This document shows, in pieces, positions 26,308 through 35,378 of a stretch of DNA of 64,000 nucleotides. The notes beneath the pieces were generated by a model. It had not been told where the DNA came from and made no database searches. It worked only from the letters and a program-made list of their open reading frames with translations. The stretch covers positions 108,864 to 172,863 of the forward strand of contig JAFKIY010000006.1 in assembly GCA_017306245.1 (NCBI GenBank), in the 5' to 3' direction. The position numbers and the translations under genes are program-made. Every line of letters starts with the position of its first letter. Position 1 is the first letter of the stretch. The DNA comes from Micrococcales bacterium (GTDB lineage Bacteria > Actinomycetota > Actinomycetes > Actinomycetales > Microbacteriaceae).

Positions 26308-26338
26308 TTGACATTGACGTTGCGTCAACCTCTACCGT
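26308..26338 (+). promoter_or_regulatory. MerR-type promoter and operator
   Basis: The -35 box TTGACA (26308-26313) and -10 box TACCGT (26333-26338) are 19 bp apart, the overlong spacer typical of MerR-activated promoters. Between them TTGACG-TTG-CGTCAA (26314-26328) is a perfect dyad, placed where a MerR dimer would bind and untwist the promoter. This predicts autoregulation of the gene at 26366. Confidence 0.8.
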
Positions 26339-26365
26339 GGGGTAGGAGCACGGAGGGAGGCGGAC

Positions 26366-27124
26366 ATGGACTGGTCCATCCAGGACATCGCGCGGCTGTC
26401 GGGAACGACGAGCCGCACGCTTCGCCACTATGACGACGTCGGGCTGCTGAAGCCCAGCCGGGTCGGCGCGAACGGCTACCGCTACTACGACGAGGAGGCG
26501 CTCACGCGGCTGCAGCGCATCCTGCTGCTGCGGGAGCTCGGGCTCGGTCTGCCGGCCATCGCCGACGTGCTCGCGGGGCAGACCCGCCATGCGGATGCCC
26601 TGCTCACCCACCTGCACTGGTTGCAGAGGGAGAAGGAACGGCTCGACCGCCAAATCGGCGCCGTCGAGTCGACGATCACGAAACTGGAAGGAGGTGAACA
26701 ACTCATGGCAGAGGACATGTTCGACGGATTCGACCACACCCAATACAAGGAGGAGGTCGAAGAGCGGTGGGGCAGGGACGCGTACGCAAAGAGCGACAGC
26801 TGGTGGCGCTCGCTGACCCCGCAACAGAAGTCCGAGTGGCAGGAGAAGCAGAAGAGCCTTGCAGCCGACTGGTCGAGGGCGGCGGACGCCGGCATCGACC
26901 CGGCGAGCGACGAGGCCCAGACTCTCGCTCAGCGGCAGTTCGAGTGGCTGCGCAGCATTCCAGGGACGCCCGGCGGTGGGGTGGCTGGGCCGACGAAGGA
27001 GTACTTCACGGGGCTCGGCGAACTGTACGTCGCGGACGCGCGCTTCGGCGCGAACTACGGCGGCCAGCACGGCGCGGAGTTCGTCCGCGACGCGATGGCG
27101 GTCTACGCGGCCCGCAACCTGTAG
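26366..27124 (+). CDS. MerR/TipA-like regulator with TipAS antibiotic-binding domain
   Basis: This 252-residue regulator has an N-terminal MerR helix-turn-helix (IQDIARLSGTTSRTLRHYDD, residues 5-24), a dimer coiled coil (about 76-112) and a C-terminal TipAS domain (about 115-252) of the type that binds thiopeptide or other antibiotics. GGAGGGAGG precedes ATG 26366. Inside the gene AAGGAGGTG (26688-26696) stands ten bases before in-frame ATG 26705 (Met114), exactly at the domain junction, so a separate short TipAS-like protein is probably also made. A 19-bp-spacer promoter lies upstream. Confidence 0.93.
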   Translation: MDWSIQDIARLSGTTSRTLRHYDDVGLLKPSRVGANGYRYYDEEALTRLQRILLLRELGLGLPAIADVLAGQTRHADALLTHLHWLQREKERLDRQIGAVESTITKLEGGEQLMAEDMFDGFDHTQYKEEVEERWGRDAYAKSDSWWRSLTPQQKSEWQEKQKSLAADWSRAADAGIDPASDEAQTLAQRQFEWLRSIPGTPGGGVAGPTKEYFTGLGELYVADARFGANYGGQHGAEFVRDAMAVYAARNL

Positions 27125-27131
27125 CACTGAC

Positions 27132-27218
27132 GTCCCAAATGAAGGCAATTCAAGTCATCCGGCGCCGCGTGAGCCCGTAACGCTTGTGCTGCGAGCGCCG
27201 GATGCCTTCATTTGGGAC
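27132..27218. repeat. 87-bp palindromic element after merR
   Basis: Perfect 16-base terminal arms GTCCCAAATGAAGGCA (27132-27147) and TGCCTTCATTTGGGAC (27203-27218) enclose a second inverted pair, CCGGCGC/GCGCCGG. It sits eight bases after the merR-like gene. It could terminate transcription as a bulky hairpin, but the sharp ends look more like a small mobile palindrome. Confidence 0.65.
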
Positions 27219-27243
27219 CAAAGAGAGCAGGTTGGGCGGTCCT

Positions 27244-28239
27244 GTGTGGAACGATGAGCAGGTGCGCCACATCGTTTTCGCCCTCATCGCGGCGATCCTG
27301 TTCGGTACGACCGGAACCGCGCAGGCGCTCGGTCCCGACTCCGCATCCTCGCTCTCGGTCGGCTCGGCCCGCATCGTCATCGGCGGGGCGGCGCTCGCGC
27401 TCGTGGCCTGGTTGCTGTCCCTGAGGTCGCGGAGGGCGCTGCGCAACCTGAAACCGGGGCAGCCGATCACCGACATGCTCACGCTGCACATCCCGAACCT
27501 CTCAGGGCCGGATCCGCAGTCCACGAAAGCGGTCTCCGCTCGCTGGCGCGCGTGGCCGACCATCGTGATCGGCGCCGCGGCGATCATCGCGTACCAGCCC
27601 ACGTTCTTTCTCGGGATGAGCATCAACGGGGTCGCGATCGGCGCCGTCGTCGCGATCGGCTCCGGGCCGATCTTCACCGGCATGTTCGAGTGGTTCCTCA
27701 GCCGCCGCTTCCCCGGATACGCGTGGCTCGTCGCAACGATCGTCGCGGTCATCGGGATCGCGCTGCTTTCCGGGTTCGGGGAGACCGGCGTCACGAGCGC
27801 CACCGGGCTTCTGCTGTCCCTCGGCGCCGGCGCGAGCTACGCGTTCTACGCGCTCGCGGCGAAGAAACTGCTCGTGGACGGCTGGACGCCGATCGGGTCC
27901 GTCGCGGTTATTTTCGGCTGGTCGGCGGTCGGGGCGCTCCCCATCCTCCTGCTGTCCGATCCGCGTTGGCTCGCCTCGCTCGACGGCGCGGCGATGGGAC
28001 TCTGGCTCGGCATCGGCACGATCACCGTTGCCTGCCTGTTCCTCGCCTACGGGCTCAAAGCGCTCACCGCATCCACCGTGGCCACTCTGGGGCTGGGGGA
28101 ACCGATGACGGCGACGCTTCTTGGCGTTTTCGTCCTGCACGAGACGCTCGGCGGGCGCGCGATCGTCGGCCTCGTGCTCGTGGTGTTCGGCCTCGTGCTT
28201 ATTGGGTTGCTGACGGCACGGACGGCGACTCGGGCTTAG
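27244..28239 (+). CDS. EamA/DMT family transporter
   Basis: This protein of about 331 residues has ten predicted membrane helices in two EamA halves, the fold of drug/metabolite transporters. Glycine-rich helices such as GLLLSLGAGASYAFYALAAKK and the late LGLGEPMTATLLGVFVLHE segment (the second-repeat signature) are clear. A loop of about 45 residues separates helices 2 and 3. The start is uncertain; GTG 27244 (VWNDEQVRH) is chosen because the upstream frame lies in the palindrome, and GTG 27262 is possible. The 3' end overlaps the convergent gene by 41 bp. Confidence 0.85.
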   Translation: MWNDEQVRHIVFALIAAILFGTTGTAQALGPDSASSLSVGSARIVIGGAALALVAWLLSLRSRRALRNLKPGQPITDMLTLHIPNLSGPDPQSTKAVSARWRAWPTIVIGAAAIIAYQPTFFLGMSINGVAIGAVVAIGSGPIFTGMFEWFLSRRFPGYAWLVATIVAVIGIALLSGFGETGVTSATGLLLSLGAGASYAFYALAAKKLLVDGWTPIGSVAVIFGWSAVGALPILLLSDPRWLASLDGAAMGLWLGIGTITVACLFLAYGLKALTASTVATLGLGEPMTATLLGVFVLHETLGGRAIVGLVLVVFGLVLIGLLTARTATRA

Positions 28240-28849
28240 TCAGCGCGGCCGGAACCATCAGGAACGGGATGGTGAAGTGCACGAGCGGCCCGACGAGCAG
28301 GGCGAAGGCGAGCGTGCCGATGCCGACATCCCCGCCGAGGATCCAGCCGATGATGAGCACGATCACTTCCAGCGAGGTTCTCACGATCCAGAGCCGGATG
28401 CCGAACTTCGCGTTGATTCCCGTCATGAGGCCGTCGCGCGGGCCCGGCCCGAACCGCGCGCCGATGTAGAGACCCGTGGCGACCGCAAGCAGCAGCAGCC
28501 CGCCGACGAACAGCAGGATGCGCACCCACAGCACTGTCTGCTCCGGGATGAGCCACAATCCCACTTCGGCACTCGGGCCGACGAGCAGCGCGTTCAGCAC
28601 CGTGCCGACGCCGAGGCGCTGGCGGATGGGAATCCACAGCAGCAGGACCACCCCGCCGACGATGTTCGTGACGAACCCGAACGGGATGCCGGTGTGGATG
28701 GAGATGCCCTGCGCGAGCACATCCCACGGTGAAATTCCGATGGCGGCGCGCAACATCATCGAGATGGCGATGCCGTAAAGAAACAGACCCAGCAGCAACT
28801 GAACCCACCGCCGGGTCATCAGAAGGGCCGGGGACATAGGAGTAGCCAA
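28199..28849 (-). CDS. YczE/YitT-like membrane protein
   Basis: This 216-residue protein has five or six predicted helices and the family phrases MLRAAIGISPWDVLAQGIS near residue 33 and GPGPRDGLMTGIN near 134. The YczE family is widespread and of unknown function; a role in export or in facilitating small-molecule synthesis has been suggested for Bacillus relatives. It overlaps the 3' end of the convergent DMT transporter by 41 bp and faces away from the RND exporter. Confidence 0.85.
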   Translation of the reverse strand: MATPMSPALLMTRRWVQLLLGLFLYGIAISMMLRAAIGISPWDVLAQGISIHTGIPFGFVTNIVGGVVLLLWIPIRQRLGVGTVLNALLVGPSAEVGLWLIPEQTVLWVRILLFVGGLLLLAVATGLYIGARFGPGPRDGLMTGINAKFGIRLWIVRTSLEVIVLIIGWILGGDVGIGTLAFALLVGPLVHFTIPFLMVPAALTKPESPSVPSATQ

Positions 28850-28915
28850 TAGCGAATCTGTCCTGATTGCAAGATCACGAGTTCCCGGGAATCGTCGCGA
28901 TGCGCCATCAGGGGG

Positions 28916-28924
28916 TATATCGCG
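28916..28924. promoter_or_regulatory. TATATCGCG motif before the RND gene
   Basis: This nonamer is identical to the two copies before the DUF4097-padR operon 4 kb away. It stands about 90 bp before the RND start codon, so the nearby PadR regulator might also control this exporter. A single nine-base match could be chance. Confidence 0.3.
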
Positions 28925-29015
28925 TCCGGCAGTCGATGGAATACTGGGGCGGGCACGCAGTCGTGCGCCGTTGTTCGTGCGCCGTCGCCCGTGGTGCCTG
29001 ACTCAGGAGTTTTCC

Positions 29016-32000
29016 TTGCATCTGCTTTCCGTGTTCAGCTTGCGCAACCGGGCGCTCATCGCGCTCGTAACGATCGTGGTGGGCGTGTTCGGCGGGATCG
29101 CGCTCACCTCGCTCAAGCAGGAACTCATCCCCTCGGTGTCGTTCCCGCAAATGGTGATCGTCACGAGCTATCCGGGTGCGGCTCCGGATGTCGTCAACGA
29201 CGACGTGAGCACGCCGATCGAGACGGCGATCCAGGGCGTTCCGGGTCTGGAAAGCACCACGGCGACCTCGACATCCAATTTGTCGTCGATCACCGCGGCA
29301 TTCACGTATGGGACCAATCTCGCGACCGCCGAGCAGAAGGTCCAGCAGGCTATTAACCGCATCAAGAGCAGTCTTCCGGACAACTCCGACCCGCGCATCA
29401 TCACCGGCAGCATCGACGATTTCCCGGTCATCCAGATTGCGGTGACGAGCGACCTGAACGAGAACGATCTGGTCGCGCTGCTCCAGTCGTCCACGATCGT
29501 GGAACTCCAGAAGCTCGCCAACGTTCGCGAGGCGAGCCTCCAGGGCGCGATCGGCCAGCGCGTCACGATCACCCCGGACATCGCGAAGCTGTTCGCGGCG
29601 GGGTTGAGCACGCAGGCGATCCGCGACGCACTGAAGTCGAACGGCGTCCTGCTGCCCGGTGGGAACATCACCGAGGGCGACACGACGTTGACGGTGCAGT
29701 CCGGCTCGCGGATCCACACGGTTGAGGAGATCAGGGACCTCCCGCTCATCGGTTCGGTGCAGGCCGCCGCTCCGGGAGCGCCGGCGCCGCTCACGATCGG
29801 CGATGTCGCGAGCGTGGAGCTCGTGGATAACCCGGTGACGAGCATCTCCCGCGTCAACGGGGAGCCGGCGCTGACGATCGGCGTCACGAAGACGCCGGAC
29901 GGCAACACGGTCGCCGTGTCGCAGGAAGTGCAAAAGGCCCTTCCCGATCTGGAGTCGGCCCTGGGCAGCAACACGAAGTTCACCATCGTGTTCGATCAGG
30001 CGCCGTTCATCCAGCAGTCGATCGACTCCCTCGCGACGGAAGGCCTTCTCGGCCTCCTGTTCGCGGTCATCGTGATCCTCGTCTTCCTGCTGTCGGTGCG
30101 GTCGACGCTCGTTACGGCGATTTCCATTCCCGTCTCCGTGCTCATCACGTTCATCGGGATGCAGGTGACCGGGTATTCGCTCAACATCCTGACCCTCGGG
30201 GCGCTGACGATCGCCATCGGGCGGGTCGTCGACGACTCGATCGTGGTGATCGAGAACATCAAGCGGCATCTCACGCTCGGGCAGGAGAAGGCCGAGGCGA
30301 TCCTGACCGCGGTGAAGGAGGTTGCGGCGGCGATCACGGCATCCACCGTGACGACCGTCGCGGTTTTCCTGCCGATCGCGCTCGTCGGCGACATCACGGG
30401 CGAACTGTTCCGCCCGTTCGCGCTCACCATCACGATCGCGCTGGCCGCTTCGCTGTTCGTCGCGCTCACGATCGTGCCCGTGCTCGCGTACTGGTTCCTC
30501 GGCAACACGAAGAAGGCGGCGGGGACCGCGGAGGCGGACGAGCCCCAGCACGCCATCGAAGACGCCGAAGGCCACCTCCTTTCGCGGCGCGATCTGCGTG
30601 ACGGCGTCGTGTCTGCCGAAGACGAGTTGGACAAGCCGACGAGGCTGCAGCGGGGCTACCTCCCGGTGATCCACTGGACCCTCAAGCGCCCGGTCGCCAC
30701 GATCATCGCCGCGATCCTGGTCCTCGGCGGTACGGTCGCCCTGGTTCCGAGCCTCACGACGAACTTCATCGGCGACAGCGGCCAGAACACGATCAGCGTT
30801 TCGCAGACGCTTCCCGTGGGGACGAGCCTCGACGCGAAGGACCGGGCGGCGTCGAAGGTCGAGAAGACGCTGCGCGACATTCCCGGCGTGGACACCGTTC
30901 AGTTGACGATTGGCGGAGGCAATTCGCTCGCTGCGGCGTTCGGAGGCGGTGGCGGCATCCGCTTCTCGATCACGACGGATCCGAACGCCAACCAGGACGC
31001 CCTGCAGAAGACGGTGCGCAGCGACCTCGAGAAACTCACCGATGTCGGCACGGTGTCGCTCTCGACCGCGGGGTCGGGCTTCGCGTCGTCCAGCATCGAT
31101 GTGAACATCACGGCGACGACGCAGGATGACCTGCGGGCTGCAGCGTCGAAGATCCTCACCGCCGTTCAGAAGCTTCCGGTGACCGCTGAGGCCACGAGCA
31201 ACCTCGCGGAGACCCAGCCGTACATCGCGGTGGTCGTGGACCGGGACAAGGCGGCGGCAGCAGGGCTCAGCGAGATCGCGATCGGGTCGATGGTGTCGCA
31301 GGCCGTTCAGCCGTCGCTCGCCGGAAGCGCCGTCATCGATGACAAAACCATTTCGATCTACCTCGAGACCGCGGATGCACCCGCCACTATCGACCAGCTG
31401 AAGGAGCTGGTCATCCCGACGCGGCTCGGCCCGCAGAAGCTTTCGGAGCTGGCCACGGTGGAGAAGTCGGAGGGGCCGGCGAGCATCACGACCATCAAGG
31501 GTTTGCGCGCCGCGACGGTGAGCGTCACGCCGAACGTGGCGGATGTCGGCACCGCGTCCATTTCCGTGCAGGAGGCGGTTGACGCGGTCAGCCTGCCGGC
31601 CGGCACCTCGGTGTCGCTGGGCGGCGTCACGTCGCAGCAGACGGATGCGTTCAGCCAGCTCGGCCTCGCCCTGCTGGCCGCCATCCTCATCGTGTATGTG
31701 GTGATGGTGGCGACGTTCAAGAGCCTGCGCCAGCCATTGCTGCTGCTGGTTTCCGTTCCGTTCGCCGCGACGGGCGGCATCATCCTGCAGGTGCTGTCGG
31801 GGATCCCGCTCGGGGTTGCCTCCCTCATCGGCGTGCTCATGCTCATCGGGATCGTGGTCACGAATGCGATCGTGCTCGTCGACCTGGTGAACCAGTACCG
31901 GGAGAGAGGTATGAAGGTGGGCGAGGCGATCGTGCACGGGGCGAGCCGTCGTTTGCGGCCCATCCTCATGACGGCGCTCGCCACGATTTTCGCGCTTCTG

Positions 32001-32201
32001 CCCATGGCGGTCGGGCTCACCGGGCACGGCGGGTTCATCTCTCAGCCGCTGGCGATTGTCGTGATCGGCGGGCTCGTTTCGTCGACGGTTCTCACCCTCG
32101 TCGTGCTGCCCACTCTGTACTACCTCGTGGAGGGCGCGAAGGAGCGTCGCACGGATCGCCGCGAGGCGAAGGCCGCGGCTGCTCCAGCGCCCGCTCCCTG
32201 A
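29016..32201 (+). CDS. RND (AcrB-type) efflux transporter
   Basis: This 1061-residue protein is a resistance-nodulation-division exporter with twelve predicted helices and two large extracytoplasmic domains (about 35-330 and 550-840). The proton-relay helix 4 motif is GRVVDDSIVVIENI near residue 400, and helix 10-12 contain GIVVTNAIVLVDLVNQYRERG. TTG 29016 is chosen because AGGAG sits seven bases upstream. No membrane-fusion or outer-membrane partner lies nearby, as expected in a Gram-positive. The TGA stop lies inside a dispersed palindrome. Drugs or lipids are possible substrates. Confidence 0.92.
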   Translation: MHLLSVFSLRNRALIALVTIVVGVFGGIALTSLKQELIPSVSFPQMVIVTSYPGAAPDVVNDDVSTPIETAIQGVPGLESTTATSTSNLSSITAAFTYGTNLATAEQKVQQAINRIKSSLPDNSDPRIITGSIDDFPVIQIAVTSDLNENDLVALLQSSTIVELQKLANVREASLQGAIGQRVTITPDIAKLFAAGLSTQAIRDALKSNGVLLPGGNITEGDTTLTVQSGSRIHTVEEIRDLPLIGSVQAAAPGAPAPLTIGDVASVELVDNPVTSISRVNGEPALTIGVTKTPDGNTVAVSQEVQKALPDLESALGSNTKFTIVFDQAPFIQQSIDSLATEGLLGLLFAVIVILVFLLSVRSTLVTAISIPVSVLITFIGMQVTGYSLNILTLGALTIAIGRVVDDSIVVIENIKRHLTLGQEKAEAILTAVKEVAAAITASTVTTVAVFLPIALVGDITGELFRPFALTITIALAASLFVALTIVPVLAYWFLGNTKKAAGTAEADEPQHAIEDAEGHLLSRRDLRDGVVSAEDELDKPTRLQRGYLPVIHWTLKRPVATIIAAILVLGGTVALVPSLTTNFIGDSGQNTISVSQTLPVGTSLDAKDRAASKVEKTLRDIPGVDTVQLTIGGGNSLAAAFGGGGGIRFSITTDPNANQDALQKTVRSDLEKLTDVGTVSLSTAGSGFASSSIDVNITATTQDDLRAAASKILTAVQKLPVTAEATSNLAETQPYIAVVVDRDKAAAAGLSEIAIGSMVSQAVQPSLAGSAVIDDKTISIYLETADAPATIDQLKELVIPTRLGPQKLSELATVEKSEGPASITTIKGLRAATVSVTPNVADVGTASISVQEAVDAVSLPAGTSVSLGGVTSQQTDAFSQLGLALLAAILIVYVVMVATFKSLRQPLLLLVSVPFAATGGIILQVLSGIPLGVASLIGVLMLIGIVVTNAIVLVDLVNQYRERGMKVGEAIVHGASRRLRPILMTALATIFALLPMAVGLTGHGGFISQPLAIVVIGGLVSSTVLTLVVLPTLYYLVEGAKERRTDRREAKAAAAPAPAP

Positions 32202-32232
32202 GGAGCCGCCGGAGGCGGCGTCTCGAAGGGAG
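32193..32232. repeat. Dispersed CTCGAAGGGAG palindrome, copy 1
   Basis: GCTCCCTGAGGAGCCGCC and GGCGGCGTCTCGAAGGGAG form an imperfect palindrome. The first arm supplies the last two codons (GCT CCC) and the TGA stop of the RND exporter gene. The unit recurs at 36243, 44720, 52663 and, as a shorter variant, at 59308. Confidence 0.7.
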
Positions 32233-32238
32233 AGCCCG

Positions 32239-33150
32239 TCACCCGACGAGCGGCTGGTTCCGCGGGGGCCGCTGCCGAACGAGGCTCTCCACGGCCAGGA
32301 GCACGAGGGCGAGACCAATCGTGATGTACGTGGGCAGCTCGTTGGCGGGTAGCGGTTCGCTCAGAACGAGGGCCGCCGCGACGGCGAGCAGGATCGGCTC
32401 GAGGTAGCTGAGCAGACCGAATACGCTCATCGGCAGCAGCTGGCTCGCCCCGATGTACAGCAGCAGCCCGATCGAGGCGAGGACCCCGAATCCGATCATG
32501 CTGAATGCGGTGCCGGCATCTTGGAGCGTGCGCATCGTCGGGTCGTCGAGCAGCAGAAGCAGGATGGCGACGGGAAGCGTGAGCATCATCTCGGCGCTCA
32601 AACCGGCACTGCCGCCGATGCCCGCGAACCGCCGCACCGTGAAGTAGATCGGATACCCGAGCGCCACGACGAGGGTTTCCCACGAGAGGCCGCCGACCTG
32701 CACGGTCTGGTAGGTCACGGCGATTGCGGCGACCGCGACGGCGGAGATCCGCCAGGGTCCGAGGCGCTCCTTGAACACGATGCGGCCGATGAGCGCGAGC
32801 ATGATCGGCATGATGAAGTAGCCGAGCGCCACCTGGAGGCCACGGCCCTGGCCCGGTGCCCACGTGAACAGCCACTGCTGCGTGCCGAGCATCGCGGCGG
32901 TGACGAGCAGTGCAAGGCCGATCGCGGGGCGGTCCAGGATGCGGCGGAGAAGAACTTTGATCCCCGTCCACCGTTTCGCCATCGTGAGGAACCCGACAAG
33001 CATCGCGACCGTGAAGAACGTGCGCCAGCCGAACAGTTCGTTCGCCGCGGCGTCGAGGTGCGCGGACAGCACGAAGACGACGGCGAAAACCGTGGAGGAG
33101 GCGATCGACGCCGTGACGCCGAGCTGGGCTGCCGATCTGCCCCGGATCAT
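32239..33150 (-). CDS. RarD-like EamA/DMT transporter
   Basis: This 303-residue protein has ten predicted helices and resembles RarD within the EamA family. NELFGWRTFFT (about 37-47), TQQWLFTWAPGQGRGLQVALGYF and the second-repeat LSYLEPILLAVAAALVLSEPL match the group. It starts at ATG 33150 with AAGGAGCACC upstream. RarD was named in Enterobacteria from chloramphenicol-sensitivity screens, but its physiological substrate is unsettled. It is a single gene divergent from the DEAD-box helicase leader. Confidence 0.87.
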   Translation of the reverse strand: MIRGRSAAQLGVTASIASSTVFAVVFVLSAHLDAAANELFGWRTFFTVAMLVGFLTMAKRWTGIKVLLRRILDRPAIGLALLVTAAMLGTQQWLFTWAPGQGRGLQVALGYFIMPIMLALIGRIVFKERLGPWRISAVAVAAIAVTYQTVQVGGLSWETLVVALGYPIYFTVRRFAGIGGSAGLSAEMMLTLPVAILLLLLDDPTMRTLQDAGTAFSMIGFGVLASIGLLLYIGASQLLPMSVFGLLSYLEPILLAVAAALVLSEPLPANELPTYITIGLALVLLAVESLVRQRPPRNQPLVG

Positions 33151-33462
33151 GGTGCTCCTTCGTGGGGCTCGACATCGCCGAAGGTGACAACCCGCCCTGA
33201 ATCCATTCTCTCGCGCGGCGGACGCTATCCCTTTGCGGCGCGACAGGGTAGTGTTGTGCAGTCGGCTCTAGACATCGCGCACTCGCGCGAATGGGTTTGT
33301 AAGTCTGCTGGGCCGGTTCCCCTGGGTGTTTCCATAGGCATCCGAATGTGTGGGGATAACACGCAAGTGAACGGTCCTGGCCAAAGTCTGCCCGGGTTCC
33401 TGCAGTAAGCACGAACTATTCGTCGTGCTCTGCCCTGCAATTGAGATAACCCGGAAAGAACC
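33151..33462 (+). promoter_or_regulatory. Long intergenic leader before the DEAD-box helicase
   Basis: These 312 bases hold no gene. The left part serves the minus-strand RarD promoter. The right part, from about 33240, is likely a long untranslated leader of the helicase, ending with a stem AGCACGA/TCGTGCT (33408-33414 and 33423-33429) about 35 bases before the ATG. DEAD-box helicase mRNAs often have structured leaders used in cold or autoregulatory control. No known riboswitch was recognised. Confidence 0.45.
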
Positions 33463-35313
33463 ATGCCGAACTATAAGAAAACGCCTGTGCGCCCCGCGCG
33501 CTCGTCCGCCGCTGCGCACAAACCGGGCAGCAAGAGCCCGAAGCACCGCGGATACCGCCCCGCAGAGGCGACCGTCACGCCGGCCAAGAAGCGCTGGAGT
33601 GCCGAGGATCGCGCGAAGCGCACCGACAGCCGGTACCCGGAGCGCGGCGGCGATCGCCACAGCGACCGTGGCACTGACCGCCGCAGCGACCGCGGCGCTG
33701 ACCGCGGCACTGACCGCCGCCCCGACTGGCAGCCGCAGGGGACGGCGCCACAGCGCAACGCCCGTCCCGACCGCAACTCGCGCCCGGATCGGACTGCCCG
33801 ACCGGAACGCAGCGCGCGCCCCGAACGCGGTGCGCGTCCGGACTTCCGGGAGCGCCCCGACCGCGGCCAGCGCAACGACCGCAACGACCGCGGCGATCGT
33901 CCGGTCCGCAGTGACCGGCGTGAGGCTTTCGAACACCGCCCTCGCAGGGACGACCGGCCGCGCAACGAGGACCGTCCGCGCCGCGATGACCGGCCGTACC
34001 GCAACGAACGGCCGCAGCGCGAAGTACGTCCGCGCCGCGACTCCGACTTCTACCCGAAGCGCGACGCCGCAGAGAAGAAGTACACGGCTCACGAAGACGT
34101 CGTGCTTGAGCGCCTCGAGGCAGACGCCATTCAGGCATCCGATGTCGTCGGCGTGACCTTTGCGGACCTTGGCCTCGGCGCCAATATCGTTCGCGAGCTC
34201 AGCGCCCTCGGTGCAGATTCGCCGTTCCCCATCCAGGCTGCGACGATTCCGGATGTGCTGAAGGGCATCGACGTTCTCGGCCGCGGAAAGACCGGCTCGG
34301 GGAAGACCATCGCCTTCGGTGCTCCCCTGGTCGAGCGCCTGCTGGAGAACTACGGTGCCAAGTCGCGCAAGCCGGGCCGCAAGCCGCGCGCCCTCATCCT
34401 CGCGCCGACCCGCGAACTCGCACTGCAGATCGATCGCACCATCCAGCCGATCGCGCGCAGCGTGGGAATTTTCACGACCCAGATCTACGGCGGAGTCCCG
34501 CAGCACCGCCAGGTCATGGCGCTGCAGCGCGGCGTCGACATCGTGATCGGAACTCCCGGCCGCATCGAGGACCTCATCGACCAGGGCCGCCTCGATCTGA
34601 GCGAGGTCACCATCACGGTGCTCGACGAGGCAGACCACATGTGCGATCTCGGCTTCCTCGAGCCGGTGCAGCGCATCCTCAACGAGACCGCGCCGGGCGG
34701 CCAGAAGCTGCTGTTCTCCGCGACCCTCGACAAGGGCGTTGCCTCGCTCGTCGACGAGTTCCTCGTGAACCCGAGCGTGCACGAGGTCGCCGGCGAGGAT
34801 CAGGCCTCCTCGACGATCGACCACCGCGTTCTGTTGATCGAGCAGAGCGACAAGCGCGCCATCATCGAGCAGCTCGCCTCCGGCGACGGCAAGACGCTCA
34901 TCTTCGCGCGCACGCGCGCGTTCGCCGAGCAGTTGGCGGATGACCTGGATGACGCGGGGATCCCCGCGGTCAGCCTTCACGGCGACCTGAACCAGGCGCG
35001 CAGGACCCGCAACCTGGAGAAGCTCACGAGCGGCAGGGTCACCGTGCTCGTGGCAACGGATGTCGCAGCGCGCGGCATCCACGTCGACGACATTTCGCTT
35101 GTCATCCAGGCCGACCCGCCGGACGAGTACAAGAGCTACCTGCACCGCGCCGGTCGCACCGGTCGCGCCGGAAAGAAGGGCACCGTCGTCACGCTCGTGA
35201 ACAACCGCCGCAAGCGCAAAATGGACGAGCTGCTGGGTCGGGCGGAGATCGCGCCCACGTTCGACCGGGTTCGCCCGGGCGATGGGCTGATCTCGGAGCT
35301 CGCCGCACTGTAA
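33463..35313 (+). CDS. DEAD-box RNA helicase with Arg/Asp-rich N-terminal extension
   Basis: This 616-residue protein unwinds structured RNA using ATP. The helicase core occupies about residues 220-600: motif [11 protein letters not shown], Ia [27 protein letters not shown] and [12 protein letters not shown]. The first 200 residues are low-complexity and highly charged, with many RPD, RD and ER repeats (for example [11 protein letters not shown]), a likely disordered RNA-binding tail. The C-terminus is short. GGAAAGAACC precedes ATG 33463. A perfect 15-bp stem terminator follows the stop. The role is probably ribosome assembly or cold adaptation. Confidence 0.93.
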   Translation: MPNYKKTPVRPARSSAAAHKPGSKSPKHRGYRPAEATVTPAKKRWSAEDRAKRTDSRYPERGGDRHSDRGTDRRSDRGADRGTDRRPDWQPQGTAPQRNARPDRNSRPDRTARPERSARPERGARPDFRERPDRGQRNDRNDRGDRPVRSDRREAFEHRPRRDDRPRNEDRPRRDDRPYRNERPQREVRPRRDSDFYPKRDAAEKKYTAHEDVVLERLEADAIQASDVVGVTFADLGLGANIVRELSALGADSPFPIQAATIPDVLKGIDVLGRGKTGSGKTIAFGAPLVERLLENYGAKSRKPGRKPRALILAPTRELALQIDRTIQPIARSVGIFTTQIYGGVPQHRQVMALQRGVDIVIGTPGRIEDLIDQGRLDLSEVTITVLDEADHMCDLGFLEPVQRILNETAPGGQKLLFSATLDKGVASLVDEFLVNPSVHEVAGEDQASSTIDHRVLLIEQSDKRAIIEQLASGDGKTLIFARTRAFAEQLADDLDDAGIPAVSLHGDLNQARRTRNLEKLTSGRVTVLVATDVAARGIHVDDISLVIQADPPDEYKSYLHRAGRTGRAGKKGTVVTLVNNRRKRKMDELLGRAEIAPTFDRVRPGDGLISELAAL

Positions 35314-35318
35314 ACCTC

Positions 35319-35360
35319 AATCGGGACGGCCGCTACGATTTCATGGCGGCCGTCCCGATT
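35319..35360 (+). terminator. Strong hairpin terminator after the helicase gene
   Basis: A perfect 15-bp stem (AATCGGGACGGCCGC at 35319-35333 paired with 35346-35360) with a 12-base loop begins five bases after the helicase stop. No U-run follows, common for actinobacterial terminators. The ATG at 35343 lies in the loop, which argues against it as the start of kynA. Confidence 0.8.
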
Positions 35361-35378
35361 CCGTACTACTGTCGGGGA

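Noticed and set aside
28908..32318. Very long open frame antisense to the RND exporter gene
   Set aside because: It is Arg/Asp/His-rich with no recognisable domain, typical of the complementary frame of GC-rich genes; the plus-strand RND protein has clear motifs.
33268..35145. Long minus-strand frame opposite the DEAD-box helicase
   Set aside because: It mirrors the repetitive Arg/Asp-rich coding region; the Val/Ala-rich product is a complement artefact.
35343..35378. ATG 35343 as the kynA start
   Set aside because: It lies in the loop of the helicase terminator and has no ribosome-binding site; ATG 35379 gives a normal N-terminus.
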